A program made the position numbers and the translations under genes. Source: Paenibacillus rigui (GTDB lineage: Bacteria; Bacillota; Bacilli; Paenibacillales; NBRC-103111). From it: 41,494 bases of DNA. Of this stretch, positions 1-6,942 are shown one piece after another. The notes beneath the pieces were generated by a model that saw nothing but the letters and a program-made list of their open reading frames with translations, had not been told where the DNA came from and ran no database searches. The first letter of the stretch is position 1; each line of letters begins with the position of its first letter. Location of the stretch: contig NZ_NMQW01000048.1 of the NCBI RefSeq assembly GCF_002234615.1, positions 1 to 41,494 on the forward strand, written 5' to 3'.

Positions 1-81
1 TCCAAGAATGTACACAACTCTAGCTTGTTTCGTATCTAGTTTTCAAGGTGCAAGCCATCTTGAATGAAATAGTTCCTTTAT
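1..81 (+). other. Probable rRNA 3' flanking spacer
   Basis: No gene is visible. Positions 23-51 contain a segment that is the reverse complement of the 'CTTGAAAACTAGATACGAAAC'-like box common in Bacillales rRNA spacers. Such complementary flanks pair into the processing stem around 16S or 23S rRNA. This suggests that an rRNA gene ends just before the window and that the tRNAs that follow are its distal part. The link to rRNA is inference. Confidence 0.4.
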
Positions 82-157
82 TCCCTGATAGCTCAGTTGG
101 TAGAGCACTCGACTGTTAATCGAGTTGTCACAGGTTCGAGTCCTGTTCGGGGAGCCA
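82..157 (+). tRNA. tRNA-Asn(GTT)
   Basis: Full cloverleaf: acceptor TCCCTGA/TCGGGGA, anticodon loop with GTT, T-loop GGTTCGAGTCC, discriminator G and encoded CCA. First of a 17-gene cluster. Confidence 0.97.
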
Positions 158-160
158 TAT

Positions 161-249
161 GGAGAGGTGTCCGAGCTGGCCGAAGGAGCACGATTGGAAA
201 TCGTGTAGGCGTCACAAGCGTCTCGAGGGTTCGAATCCCTCTCTCTCCG
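161..249 (+). tRNA. tRNA-Ser(GGA)
   Basis: Class II tRNA with a long variable arm, acceptor GGAGAGG paired near the 3' end, and GGA in the anticodon loop (TTGGAAA). The 3' CCA is not encoded, so it needs CCA addition after transcription. Confidence 0.96.
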
Positions 250-268
250 TAGATTTTTTTTAACGAAA

Positions 269-343
269 GGCCCGTTGGTCAAGGGGTTAAGACACCTCCC
301 TTTCACGGAGGTAACAGGGGTTCGAATCCCCTACGGGTCACCA
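269..343 (+). tRNA. tRNA-Glu(TTC)
   Basis: Acceptor GGCCCGT/ACGGGTC, anticodon TTC in CTTTCAC, T-loop GGTTCGAATCC, discriminator A and encoded CCA. Confidence 0.97.
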
Positions 344-351
344 ATTTAATA

Positions 352-380
352 TTGGTACAAGTAATGTTTTGTGGTATAAT
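352..380 (+). promoter_or_regulatory. Sigma-A promoter inside the tRNA cluster
   Basis: The -35 hexamer TTGGTA (352-357), a 17-nt spacer and the -10 hexamer TATAAT (375-380), preceded by TG at 372-373 (extended -10). It lies 9 nt before tRNA-Val, so the distal 14 tRNAs can be transcribed without the upstream operon promoter. Confidence 0.6.
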
Positions 381-389
381 ACCCATTAT

Positions 390-465
390 GGAGGCTTAGC
401 TCAGCTGGGAGAGCATCTGCCTTACAAGCAGAGGGTCGGCGGTTCGATCCCGTCAGCCTCCACCA
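390..465 (+). tRNA. tRNA-Val(TAC)
   Basis: Acceptor GGAGGCT/AGCCTCC, anticodon TAC in CTTACAA, T-loop GGTTCGATCCC, encoded CCA. Confidence 0.97.
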
Positions 466-481
466 TAGAAGTATATAATGA

Positions 482-561
<80 letters not shown>

Positions 562-572
562 AACAAAAGTGT

Positions 573-649
573 GGAGCCGTGGTGTAGAGGCCTAACATGC
601 CTGCCTGTCACGCAGGAGACCGCGGGTTCGAATCCCGTCGGCTCCGCCA
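573..649 (+). tRNA. tRNA-Asp(GTC)
   Basis: Acceptor GGAGCCG/CGGCTCC, anticodon GTC in CTGTCAC, T-loop GGTTCGAATCC, discriminator G and CCA. Confidence 0.97.
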
Positions 650-667
650 TTTTTAAAAAACAAATAA

Positions 668-743
<76 letters not shown>

Positions 744-761
744 TTTTCTTGATAAATTTTT

Positions 762-837
<76 letters not shown>

Positions 838-846
838 GTAGTATTC

Positions 847-931
847 GGAGGCTTAGTGAAGTGGCTAAACACGGCAGACTGTAAATCTGCTCTCATCGAG
901 TTCGGTGGTTCGAATCCATCAGCCTCCACCA
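847..931 (+). tRNA. tRNA-Tyr(GTA)
   Basis: Class II tRNA with a long variable arm, acceptor GGAGGCT/AGCCTCC, anticodon GTA in CTGTAAA, encoded CCA. Confidence 0.97.
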
Positions 932-938
932 CTTTCAT

Positions 939-1012
939 AGGGGCATAGTTTAAAGGTAGAACAAAGGTCTCCAAAACCTTTGGTGTGGGTTCGATTCCTG
1001 CTGCCCCTGCCA
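939..1012 (+). tRNA. tRNA-Trp(CCA)
   Basis: Acceptor AGGGGCA/TGCCCCT, anticodon CCA in CTCCAAA, discriminator G, encoded 3' CCA. Confidence 0.96.
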
Positions 1013-1025
1013 ATATCATAATTGT

Positions 1026-1102
1026 GGCGGTCGTGGCGAAGGGGTTAACGCACTGGTCTGTGGCTCCAGCATTCGTGGGTTCAAGTCCCATCGATCGCCC
1101 CA
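1026..1102 (+). tRNA. tRNA-His(GTG)
   Basis: Encodes the extra 5' G(-1) opposite C73 that is characteristic of tRNA-His. Anticodon GTG lies in CTGTGGC, with a T-T mismatch closing the anticodon stem. CCA is encoded. Confidence 0.95.
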
Positions 1103-1118
1103 TTATTGTCTTGATTAT

Positions 1119-1190
1119 TGGGGATTAGCCAAGCGGTAAGGCAACGGACTTTGACTCCGTCATGCCTAGGTTCGAATCCTAGATCCCCAG
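1119..1190 (+). tRNA. tRNA-Gln(TTG)
   Basis: Acceptor TGGGGAT/ATCCCCA, anticodon TTG in CTTTGAC, discriminator G. No encoded CCA (TTT follows). Confidence 0.96.
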
Positions 1191-1200
1191 TTTATTATAT

Positions 1201-1275
1201 GCGGAAGTGGCTCAGCGGTAGAGCATCGCCTTGCCAAGGCGAGGGTCGCGGGTTCGATTCCCGTCTTCCGCTCCA
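1201..1275 (+). tRNA. tRNA-Gly(GCC)
   Basis: Acceptor GCGGAAG/CTTCCGC, anticodon GCC in TTGCCAA, T-loop GGTTCGATTCC, encoded CCA. Confidence 0.97.
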
Positions 1276-1286
1276 TTTTATATTCT

Positions 1287-1360
1287 GGCGCCATAGCCAA
1301 GTGGTAAGGCAGAGCTCTGCAAAAGCTTTACCCCCAGTTCGAGTCTGGGTGGCGCCTCCA
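1287..1360 (+). tRNA. tRNA-Cys(GCA)
   Basis: Acceptor GGCGCCA/TGGCGCC, anticodon GCA in CTGCAAA, discriminator T (U73, the cysteine identity base), encoded CCA. Confidence 0.96.
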
Positions 1361-1376
1361 TTCTTTTAACCCACTC

Positions 1377-1465
1377 GCCGGAGTGGCGGAATCGGCAGAC
1401 GCACAGGACTTAAAATCCTGCGGTAGGTGACTACCGTACCAGTTCAAGTCTGGTCTTCGGCACCA
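1377..1465 (+). tRNA. tRNA-Leu(TAA)
   Basis: Class II tRNA with a long variable arm, acceptor GCCGGAG/CTTCGGC, anticodon TAA in CTTAAAA, encoded CCA. Confidence 0.96.
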
Positions 1466-1484
1466 TGTAACAACTTAATATTAT

Positions 1485-1561
1485 GCGTCCTTAGCTCAGC
1501 TGGATAGAGCGTTTGACTACGAATCAAAAGGCCAGGAGTTCGAATCTCTTAGGACGCGCCA
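1485..1561 (+). tRNA. tRNA-Arg(ACG)
   Basis: Acceptor GCGTCCT/AGGACGC, anticodon ACG in CTACGAA (the A34 is normally deaminated to inosine), discriminator G, encoded CCA. Confidence 0.97.
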
Positions 1562-1565
1562 CCAA

Positions 1566-1645
1566 GCCGGTGTGGCGGAATTGGCAGACGCGCGCGACTC
1601 AAAATCGTGAGGGAAACCGTGGGGGTTCGAGTCCCTTCACCGGCA
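1566..1645 (+). tRNA. tRNA-Leu(CAA)
   Basis: Class II tRNA with acceptor GCCGGTG/CACCGGC and anticodon CAA in CTCAAAA. No encoded CCA: the gene runs directly into the cluster terminator. It starts 5 nt after tRNA-Arg. Confidence 0.94.
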
Positions 1646-1646
1646 T

Positions 1647-1688
1647 AAAAAGACCCGAGAAATCATTAATGATTTCTCGGGTCTTTTT
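1647..1688 (+). terminator. tRNA cluster terminator
   Basis: Perfect inverted repeat with arms AAAAAGACCCGAGAAATCAT and its complement meeting almost without a loop, ending in a T run. It is a near-symmetrical intrinsic terminator right behind tRNA-Leu(CAA). Confidence 0.93.
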
Positions 1689-1744
1689 CTTACCCAAATT
1701 AGTCGTCAAGATTCTCCTATTCATTTTAACTTGGTGGGCCTAAG

Positions 1745-1963
1745 CTAAAGCCGTGCGTAATATTGATTCAGTGAATCTAAAATTTCAACACAGTAGGTGG
1801 TCTCATCTTCTGTTTTCTCTGTATCCTCATCCTTACTGACTTGTTCAAAGCGTTGGACTAAAGCATCGGTAACAAACTCCGCACTAACACCATAATGCTT
1901 AATGATGGCGAAAAGACCTTCAAGATTCTTATGGTTGTCGATAATCTCGGATAAATGGCTCAT
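1745..1963 (-). CDS. Small acidic protein of unknown function
   Basis: A 72-residue protein, acidic (a run rich in D and E in the second half) and with no membrane segment or signal peptide. The start is supported by an AAGGAGG ribosome binding site about 8 nt upstream on the minus strand. It begins like a helix-rich regulatory peptide (MSHLSEIIDNHKNLEGL), but I do not recognise a family. It is transcribed convergently toward the tRNA terminator, whose symmetrical hairpin could also end this transcript, and divergently from the SASP gene. The good ribosome binding site makes a real gene likely. Confidence 0.65.
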   Translation of the reverse strand: MSHLSEIIDNHKNLEGLFAIIKHYGVSAEFVTDALVQRFEQVSKDEDTEKTEDETTYCVEILDSLNQYYARL

Positions 1964-2144
1964 CGGATAGCCTCCTTAGGGGTGGAATGTATTGGAATAT
2001 TTCAATGTACATATAGAGTAAACAAAGTCTAGCCCATTGAATAGTTTTTGCAAAATGTGTTGTTTTATGTGGGGGTATAGCAAGCGGACTTTGGGTCCAT
2101 CCTATCCTGTAAGACAAGAAAATACAAAAAGGAGATATGACGTT

Positions 2145-2438
2145 ATGGCGAGACGAAGAAGCAGCGGCAGGCTAGTCGTGCCAGAGGCCTCTCAGGGTAT
2201 GGAGAGGTTTAAAGGTGAAGTCATGAGCCGATATGGTTATCATGTTAATGCTAATGAACCGCAAAATGTAAAATATGAAGTAGCAAAAACATTGGGCATA
2301 CCGCTGTCGAGTGAAGGGAATGGAAATTTAACAACCGAGCAGGCTGGAAAAATCGGGGGACAAATCGGTGGAACGATGGTCAAGGAAATGATAAGGTTGG
2401 CACAGCAAAAACTAGTAAACGAGCGCGGACGAGTCTGA
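2145..2438 (+). CDS. Alpha/beta-type small acid-soluble spore protein
   Basis: A 97-residue DNA-binding spore-core protein. This family coats forespore DNA, shifts it toward an A-like form and protects it from UV and heat. It is degraded at germination by the protease GPR. The GPR-type region is visible as KYEVAKTLGIPL around residues 45-56. The conserved C-terminal helix follows: GKIGGQIGGTMVKEMIRLAQ near residues 70-90. The N-terminus is very basic (MARRRSSGRL), longer than in the shortest family members. The ATG has an AAAAAGGAG site 9 nt upstream; a longer in-frame reading begins at 2037 but lacks such a site. Forespore (sigma-G) transcription is expected from the family, but I could not find a convincing sigma-G promoter. 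Confidence 0.9.
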   Translation: MARRRSSGRLVVPEASQGMERFKGEVMSRYGYHVNANEPQNVKYEVAKTLGIPLSSEGNGNLTTEQAGKIGGQIGGTMVKEMIRLAQQKLVNERGRV

Positions 2439-2488
2439 TTAGCAACAATAGCTGAATAGGAGCAAGCGAAAAAGTGAAGCAAGAATCT

Positions 2489-2713
2489 CTGGAAAGCGCG
2501 CAAGGGAAGACGAGCTCTGTAAGTAAAAGTGCTGAAAGCACGCAAGGATAGACGAACTCTGTAAGTAAAAGGGCTGAAGCACGCAAGGATAGATGAGCTC
2601 TATAAGCAGAAGGGTTGGAAAGCGCGCAAGGGAAGACGAGCTCTATAAGTAGAAGGGCTGGAAAGCGCGCAAGGGAAGAGGAGCTCTGTAAGAAAAAAGG
2701 ACTGGAAAGCCAG
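2489..2713 (+). repeat. 42-bp minisatellite, five copies plus a partial one
   Basis: Tandem units start at about 2489, 2532, 2574, 2615 and 2658, with a truncated sixth at 2702. The core is CTGGAAAGCGCGCAAGGGAA followed by GACGAGCTCTGTAAGTAAAAGGG. Spacing is 41-44 bp and copies differ by a few substitutions and single-base indels. The array lies in the 480-bp gap after the SASP gene. It carries in-frame stops on the plus strand and frame-breaking indels, so I read it as non-coding. The rest of 2714-2870 shows nothing recognisable. Confidence 0.85.
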
Positions 2714-2870
2714 TATGCGTAATTCTGTGAGCAACAATATTGTAATAAGCATTAGCGCAGGAGATTAATGGATTCATACAATGAATTAAAGATCATGAGA
2801 TCATGCACGGTTCATTCATACTGCTGGCAAGAGCAAAAGTGGTTAGTCGATAAATGAAGGATGAAGAAGT

Positions 2871-2909
2871 AAGGGGCTGATTCATAACAATCGGGCCCCT
2901 TTTTCTTTT
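2871..2909 (+). terminator. Intrinsic terminator
   Basis: Stem AAGGGGC...GCCCCTT with a loop of about 20 nt, followed by TTTTTCTTTT. It lies between the convergent SASP transcript and the deacetylase gene and may serve both. Confidence 0.65.
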
Positions 2910-2921
2910 ATAAATTAAGCT

Positions 2922-4004
2922 TTATTGTTGTTTGGAGACCTTCAGAAGTTCTGGTAACGTAACCAGATGATATCCACGGGACTGCAGTGACTCGATAATG
3001 GTCGGCAGTGCGGAGACCGTACCGGAAAGATTTTGTTCGGGGCCGCCACCGGAATGCTGTAAGATGATCGAGCCTGCTTTAGCATGGTTTAACACATTAG
3101 CCGTTACTTGAGCCTGATCCAGCTGCTTCCAATCCTTCGAGTCGACATTCCAATTCACAACAGTAAAATGATGACTGGTAGCCCACAGCAGTTGGCTTTC
3201 GGAAATTTCACCGTAGGGCGGGCGCAGCAGCTTTGGTGTGTAGCCTATGGTTGATTTCAACAGTTTTTGGGTTCTATTCACCTGAGCTTGAAACTGCTCG
3301 TCGCTTATACGGGTGAGAAGGGAATGGTTGAAGGTATGATTCCCGACGACGTGCCCTTCTTGCGCCATTCGTCTCACAACCCCTGGATGCTTCTCTACTA
3401 GCCGGCCAACGACGAAAAAGGTGGCTTTAACGTTATATTTTTTTAAAATGTTCAGCACTTGGGGTGTGTATTTCGTATCAGGGGCGTCATCAAACGTGAG
3501 AGCCACTTTATTCGACCCCATAGGCCCATGAAGCAGCAGCAGATCCGGGTATTTTTTGATCAACTGAGAGAGCGTCAGCCTCTTCTTGTTATGATTTTGA
3601 TTTTGCTGTAAAGCTGTTGTACGCGACGGTTTATCCGGCTGTTTGGCTTTTTTGGGAGCAAGCTCGGCTGAAGGCGATGGCGGAGCCGGTTGAGATTGCT
3701 GTGGGGCCAAAGGGATTTGCCCCGTGTGTGTCGGGCCTTCGGCAGCCTGACCTTCCAGCTGGGTCGGGAACGGAGGCGGGTCTACTTTTTTATGATTTAA
3801 CTCCTTGGCGGGAGCTTTGTAATCGGTCATGTCCACTTTTTCCAAGCCTGTATAGGTTATTGTAGTCGGATCAAGTGCATTTGGGTTTTGATAAGACGAA
3901 TTCGGCTGTACCGACGGCGGAGACTGGGCTGTACAGGCTGTCAGCATGAAGGAAGCCGATAAGACAGTCCCTAAGCAGGCACGAAGATAGGATGATGTTG
4001 GCAT
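2922..4004 (-). CDS. Lipoprotein polysaccharide deacetylase (NodB domain)
   Basis: A 360-residue carbohydrate esterase family 4 protein, expected to remove N- or O-acetyl groups from wall polysaccharide at the outer membrane face. A type II signal peptide ends in the lipobox LTAC (Cys24). A Pro/Gln/Lys-rich linker of about 120 residues leads to the NodB domain (about 165-350). Visible motifs are TFDDAPD (base Asp172, metal Asp173), the metal pair in HTFNHS, RPPYG, WNVDSKDW and ILQHSGG. Variations are Ala for Gly in the first motif and Ser for the usual Asp after the last His. The start is set by a GAGGGGAG site 7 nt before the ATG at 4004; an upstream ATG gives ten extra residues without a better site. 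The substrate (peptidoglycan or another glycan) cannot be told from sequence. Confidence 0.88.
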   Translation of the reverse strand: MPTSSYLRACLGTVLSASFMLTACTAQSPPSVQPNSSYQNPNALDPTTITYTGLEKVDMTDYKAPAKELNHKKVDPPPFPTQLEGQAAEGPTHTGQIPLAPQQSQPAPPSPSAELAPKKAKQPDKPSRTTALQQNQNHNKKRLTLSQLIKKYPDLLLLHGPMGSNKVALTFDDAPDTKYTPQVLNILKKYNVKATFFVVGRLVEKHPGVVRRMAQEGHVVGNHTFNHSLLTRISDEQFQAQVNRTQKLLKSTIGYTPKLLRPPYGEISESQLLWATSHHFTVVNWNVDSKDWKQLDQAQVTANVLNHAKAGSIILQHSGGGPEQNLSGTVSALPTIIESLQSRGYHLVTLPELLKVSKQQ

Positions 4005-4082
4005 AAAAAAACTCCCCTCGAACAAAAGATACACTTAGTGTTCGAGAAGAGGAGAAAGATTATCCTTCGGTTTTTGAAAATG

Positions 4083-4901
4083 TCAGGCCGCCGTGATTCC
4101 TTCCCAAATCATTTTGATGGCGACCAAGAAGAAGGTAATGCGCAGCACCCACATCAGCTTTTTCGTGCTCAGCTTACTGGCAATTTTGGCACCGAGCCAA
4201 CCGCCTACGAGAGCGCTGGGAGCTAAGCCAAGCACCATCCAAAAATCCACCTCGCCAAGGCTCAAATGGGTAAAGCTTCCCATAATCGAGGAGAGGAAAA
4301 TGACGAACATGGATGTAGCTGTTGCAATATGAGGCGGGTAACGGAAAATAATAACCATAGCCGGAACAAAAAGCGAGCCGCCGCCGATTCCGAACAAGCC
4401 GGAGACGATACCTACAGCCAAGCCGATGACAAGTGCGGAAACGATGCCATAGCCGTAAGAGTGGGTTGTCCCTTGGGCATCGGTAAAGCTTCTCTTGATC
4501 CTCCAGTCAATATCCAGCGGCTTGATATAGTCCCGCAAAATGAGCAGGGAAGCCATAAATAGCATGAAAATACCAAAGGATAACTGAAACGATTTCGCAT
4601 TGACAAATTGGGTCAGGTAAGAACCGAGCATGGCTCCCGGACCGCAAGTAATAAAATAGAGCCATCCGCTTTTAAAATCCACTCTCTTTTGTTTGAGAAA
4701 GGTGAGGGTGGACGACAGAGCTGTGAAAATGAGCACAGCGAGCGAAGTTCCTACGGCGGTTGCCACCGAGATTTCTTTTCCGATCAACACAGGACCCAAA
4801 TACACTAAAGCGGGGACGATGATGACGCCCCCGCCTAATCCAACCAAGCTGCCTAAAGTGGCAGCCAATAAACCGACTGCAGTGTAAAACAAAAAAACCA
4901 T
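4083..4901 (-). CDS. TauE/SafE-family membrane transporter
   Basis: A 272-residue polytopic membrane protein of the TauE/SafE (DUF81) family, whose characterised members export sulfite, sulfoacetate or related organosulfur anions. About eight hydrophobic segments form two halves. Each half opens with the family's glycine signature: GSLVGLGGGVIIVPAL near the N-terminus and SGLFGIGGGSLFVPAMVII near residue 165. I start at the ATG at 4901, which has AAGAAGGT 8 nt upstream; an ATG 24 nt further out has no ribosome binding site. A molybdoenzyme with a sulfite-oxidase fold is encoded about 3 kb away, but a functional link is speculation. Confidence 0.85.
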   Translation of the reverse strand: MVFLFYTAVGLLAATLGSLVGLGGGVIIVPALVYLGPVLIGKEISVATAVGTSLAVLIFTALSSTLTFLKQKRVDFKSGWLYFITCGPGAMLGSYLTQFVNAKSFQLSFGIFMLFMASLLILRDYIKPLDIDWRIKRSFTDAQGTTHSYGYGIVSALVIGLAVGIVSGLFGIGGGSLFVPAMVIIFRYPPHIATATSMFVIFLSSIMGSFTHLSLGEVDFWMVLGLAPSALVGGWLGAKIASKLSTKKLMWVLRITFFLVAIKMIWEGITAA

Positions 4902-4977
4902 CTGACTGACCTTCTTCCGAAACATGATGAATTCATGTAAATTTTAACATAATTGCGGAGAAGGTCAATGCTCCATT

Positions 4978-5949
4978 TTATAGTGCCTCGCCAAGCAAAG
5001 GTTTGTTAGGCAAGTAATGATTCGAATGAATAAAACGAATCGTCCGGGTCTTGGCCCTCATGACAATAGAGTGCGTTTCGGCTCTTTGGTGGGCTGTGTA
5101 CTGCACGCCTCCCAGAAACTCGCCCGGTGTGATACCGGTGGCGGCGAAGATGACATCTTGATTGCCCACCATGTCTTCCATCGTCAGCAGCTTCAACGGA
5201 TCGGCAATCCCCATTTGGATGCAGCGCTGAAATTCCTCGTCATTGGAAGGCATCAGACGCCCTTGCAGCTCCCCGCCGAGGCAGCTCAAAGCGGCGGCGG
5301 CAAGTACGCCCTCTGGCGCTCCACCCGAGCCCACGTACATATCAATTCCCGATTCCGGCATGGCAGGTGCCATTGCACCGGCAACATCGCCGTCACTTAA
5401 TAGCTTGATTCTAACACCGACGCGGCGCAGCGTTTGGATGATATCCTGATGTCTGTCACGATCCAAGATCATAATCGTCAGATTGCTCAGCGGTTTATCG
5501 AGATGTTTAGCAGCTTTTGCAAGCGTAAGCTCCAAAGGGTCGTCCAAACGAAGCTTCCCGGCTAGAGCAGGGCCGACGGCGAGCTTTTGCATATACATGT
5601 CCGGGGCATGCAGCAGGCAGCCTTTATCGGCAATGGCGATAACGGCCAATGCATTGTTCAAGCCTTTGGCGACGAGCTCGGTACCTTCCAGTGGGTCCAC
5701 AGCGATATCGACTTCAGGTCCCTGCCCGTTCCCGACCTGCTCTCCGATGTACAGCATAGGGGCCTCGTCCATCTCTCCTTCACCGATCACGACGGTTCCC
5801 TGAACGGAAACGGAATCGAACATCGTACGCATGGCTGTAGTCGCGGCGCCATCCGCCTGATTCTTATCCCCACGGCCCATCCATTGCGCAGCAGATAGTG
5901 CAGCTAATTCGGTTACACGGACAATCTCCAATGCCAATTCTCTTTCCAT
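4978..5949 (-). CDS. glpX: Class II fructose-1,6-bisphosphatase
   Basis: A 323-residue cytosolic enzyme that hydrolyses fructose 1,6-bisphosphate to fructose 6-phosphate in gluconeogenesis. Family marks are visible: DKNQADGAATTAMR near residue 30, GEGEMDEAPMLYIGE near 57-71 and VDPLEGTELVAKG near 83-95 (metal and phosphate binding), plus a sugar-phosphate region with GSGGAPEGVLAAAAL around 210. Length is normal. The ATG follows an AGGGAGG site about 10 nt upstream. It is transcribed divergently from ccpN, a repressor of gluconeogenic genes, across a 273-bp AT-rich gap with a 14-bp palindrome, so control by CcpN is plausible. Confidence 0.95.
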   Translation of the reverse strand: MERELALEIVRVTELAALSAAQWMGRGDKNQADGAATTAMRTMFDSVSVQGTVVIGEGEMDEAPMLYIGEQVGNGQGPEVDIAVDPLEGTELVAKGLNNALAVIAIADKGCLLHAPDMYMQKLAVGPALAGKLRLDDPLELTLAKAAKHLDKPLSNLTIMILDRDRHQDIIQTLRRVGVRIKLLSDGDVAGAMAPAMPESGIDMYVGSGGAPEGVLAAAALSCLGGELQGRLMPSNDEEFQRCIQMGIADPLKLLTMEDMVGNQDVIFAATGITPGEFLGGVQYTAHQRAETHSIVMRAKTRTIRFIHSNHYLPNKPLLGEAL

Positions 5950-6119
5950 TCGGTACAGCCTCCCTGAAACTTAGATATGGATCCAACGATCACTTGATGG
6001 TTTATCGAAAATCAAAAGAGCACACCATTCGTTGAATACAGTATAATAATTAAATATAAAGCGTGCAATAATTATTATTAATTTTCAAAAATTGTACACT
6101 ATTAAGGCGGTAAATTGAG

Positions 6120-6133
6120 TTTATCATGATAAA
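6120..6133. promoter_or_regulatory. Perfect 14-bp palindrome, candidate operator
   Basis: TTTATCATGATAAA is self-complementary and sits in the AT-rich gap between divergent glpX and ccpN. Size and position suit a dimeric regulator. It does not match the CcpN consensus as I remember it (TRTGHYATAYW). The rest of 5950-6222 shows AT-rich promoter-like sequence on both strands with no unambiguous promoter. Confidence 0.35.
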
Positions 6134-6222
6134 GAGATATATGGAATGATATTTCTGATTTATATCACGGCATTTTTTTGGTAATATCAATAAGATAAAG
6201 GATTGAGGATTAGATTTTCCAG

Positions 6223-6897
6223 ATGAGGGAGGTTACGGCCATCGAACTGACAGCTCGTCAATTGCACATCGTGGAGCTCGTTAAACAGCATGCCCCCATT
6301 ACAGGGGAACAAATAGCTGAAATGCTCGGTCTGAGCCGTCCGACTTTGCGATCGGATTTAGCATTGCTCGTGATGCTGGGGCTCGTAGATGCCAAGCCTA
6401 AAGTCGGTTATTCTCCAGGCTCCGTAGTATCTTCGGGGGGAGAAGTATCGCGCAGACTTCAGGGGATGAAAGTAAAGGATATCCAGGCTATGCCTGTCAT
6501 TATTCGTGAAAGTTCTTCGGTCCATGATGCGGTAGTCACACTTTTTATGGAAAATGTCGGAAGCCTGATTGTCGTAGATGAGGAGAGCTGTTTGTCCGGG
6601 GTGATCTCAAGAAAAGACCTGCTCAAGTTTACGCTCGGCAATCACAATGCGTCTTCCATGCCGGTCAGCATGGTGATGACGAGGGAGCCGAACGTAATCC
6701 ACGTGTTTCCGGAGGATTCGGTCATTGAGGCGGCGAGAAAAATGATGCACCACCAAGTGGACAGCCTGCCTGTCGTAGCCCGTTCCAAGCAGGAATCCGC
6801 CCAAGCGCAAGGACGAATCCGCTGGGAGGTTGTCGGCCGGGTGACCAAGACGATCATGACCCAGCTGCTGCTGGATTTGGCGACAGAGGGCGTGTAG
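6223..6897 (+). CDS. ccpN: CcpN-type repressor of gluconeogenic genes
   Basis: A transcription factor of about 220 residues. It has an N-terminal helix-turn-helix (about 10-55; ITGEQIAEMLGLSRPTLRSD) and two CBS domains (about 80-140 and 145-220) that should sense adenine nucleotides. In Bacillus subtilis CcpN (YqzB) represses gapB and pckA on glycolytic carbon and is cotranscribed with yqfL, as here. The start is uncertain. The ATG at 6223 has only a weak GAGGA 13 nt away. A perfect AGGGAGG lies just downstream (6226-6232), 8 nt before an ATC codon at 6241. The B. subtilis protein, recalled as beginning MSTIEL, aligns with the IEL encoded from that ATC, so translation may start near it. Confidence 0.9.
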   Translation: MREVTAIELTARQLHIVELVKQHAPITGEQIAEMLGLSRPTLRSDLALLVMLGLVDAKPKVGYSPGSVVSSGGEVSRRLQGMKVKDIQAMPVIIRESSSVHDAVVTLFMENVGSLIVVDEESCLSGVISRKDLLKFTLGNHNASSMPVSMVMTREPNVIHVFPEDSVIEAARKMMHHQVDSLPVVARSKQESAQAQGRIRWEVVGRVTKTIMTQLLLDLATEGV

Positions 6898-6942
6898 CGG
6901 CAAGGGTTGTAAATGCAATTGTAAACAAAGGAGAAGAACCGG

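Noticed and set aside
2489-2713. CRISPR array
   Set aside because: The units are tandem with no unique spacers between them, and no cas genes are in the window.
4038-4562. Short plus-strand frames over the TauE/SafE gene
   Set aside because: They are shadows of a clear membrane transporter on the minus strand.
5950-6222. A CcpN consensus operator in the glpX-ccpN gap
   Set aside because: I compared the gap with the remembered motif TRTGHYATAYW on both strands and found no acceptable match; only the 14-bp palindrome stands out.
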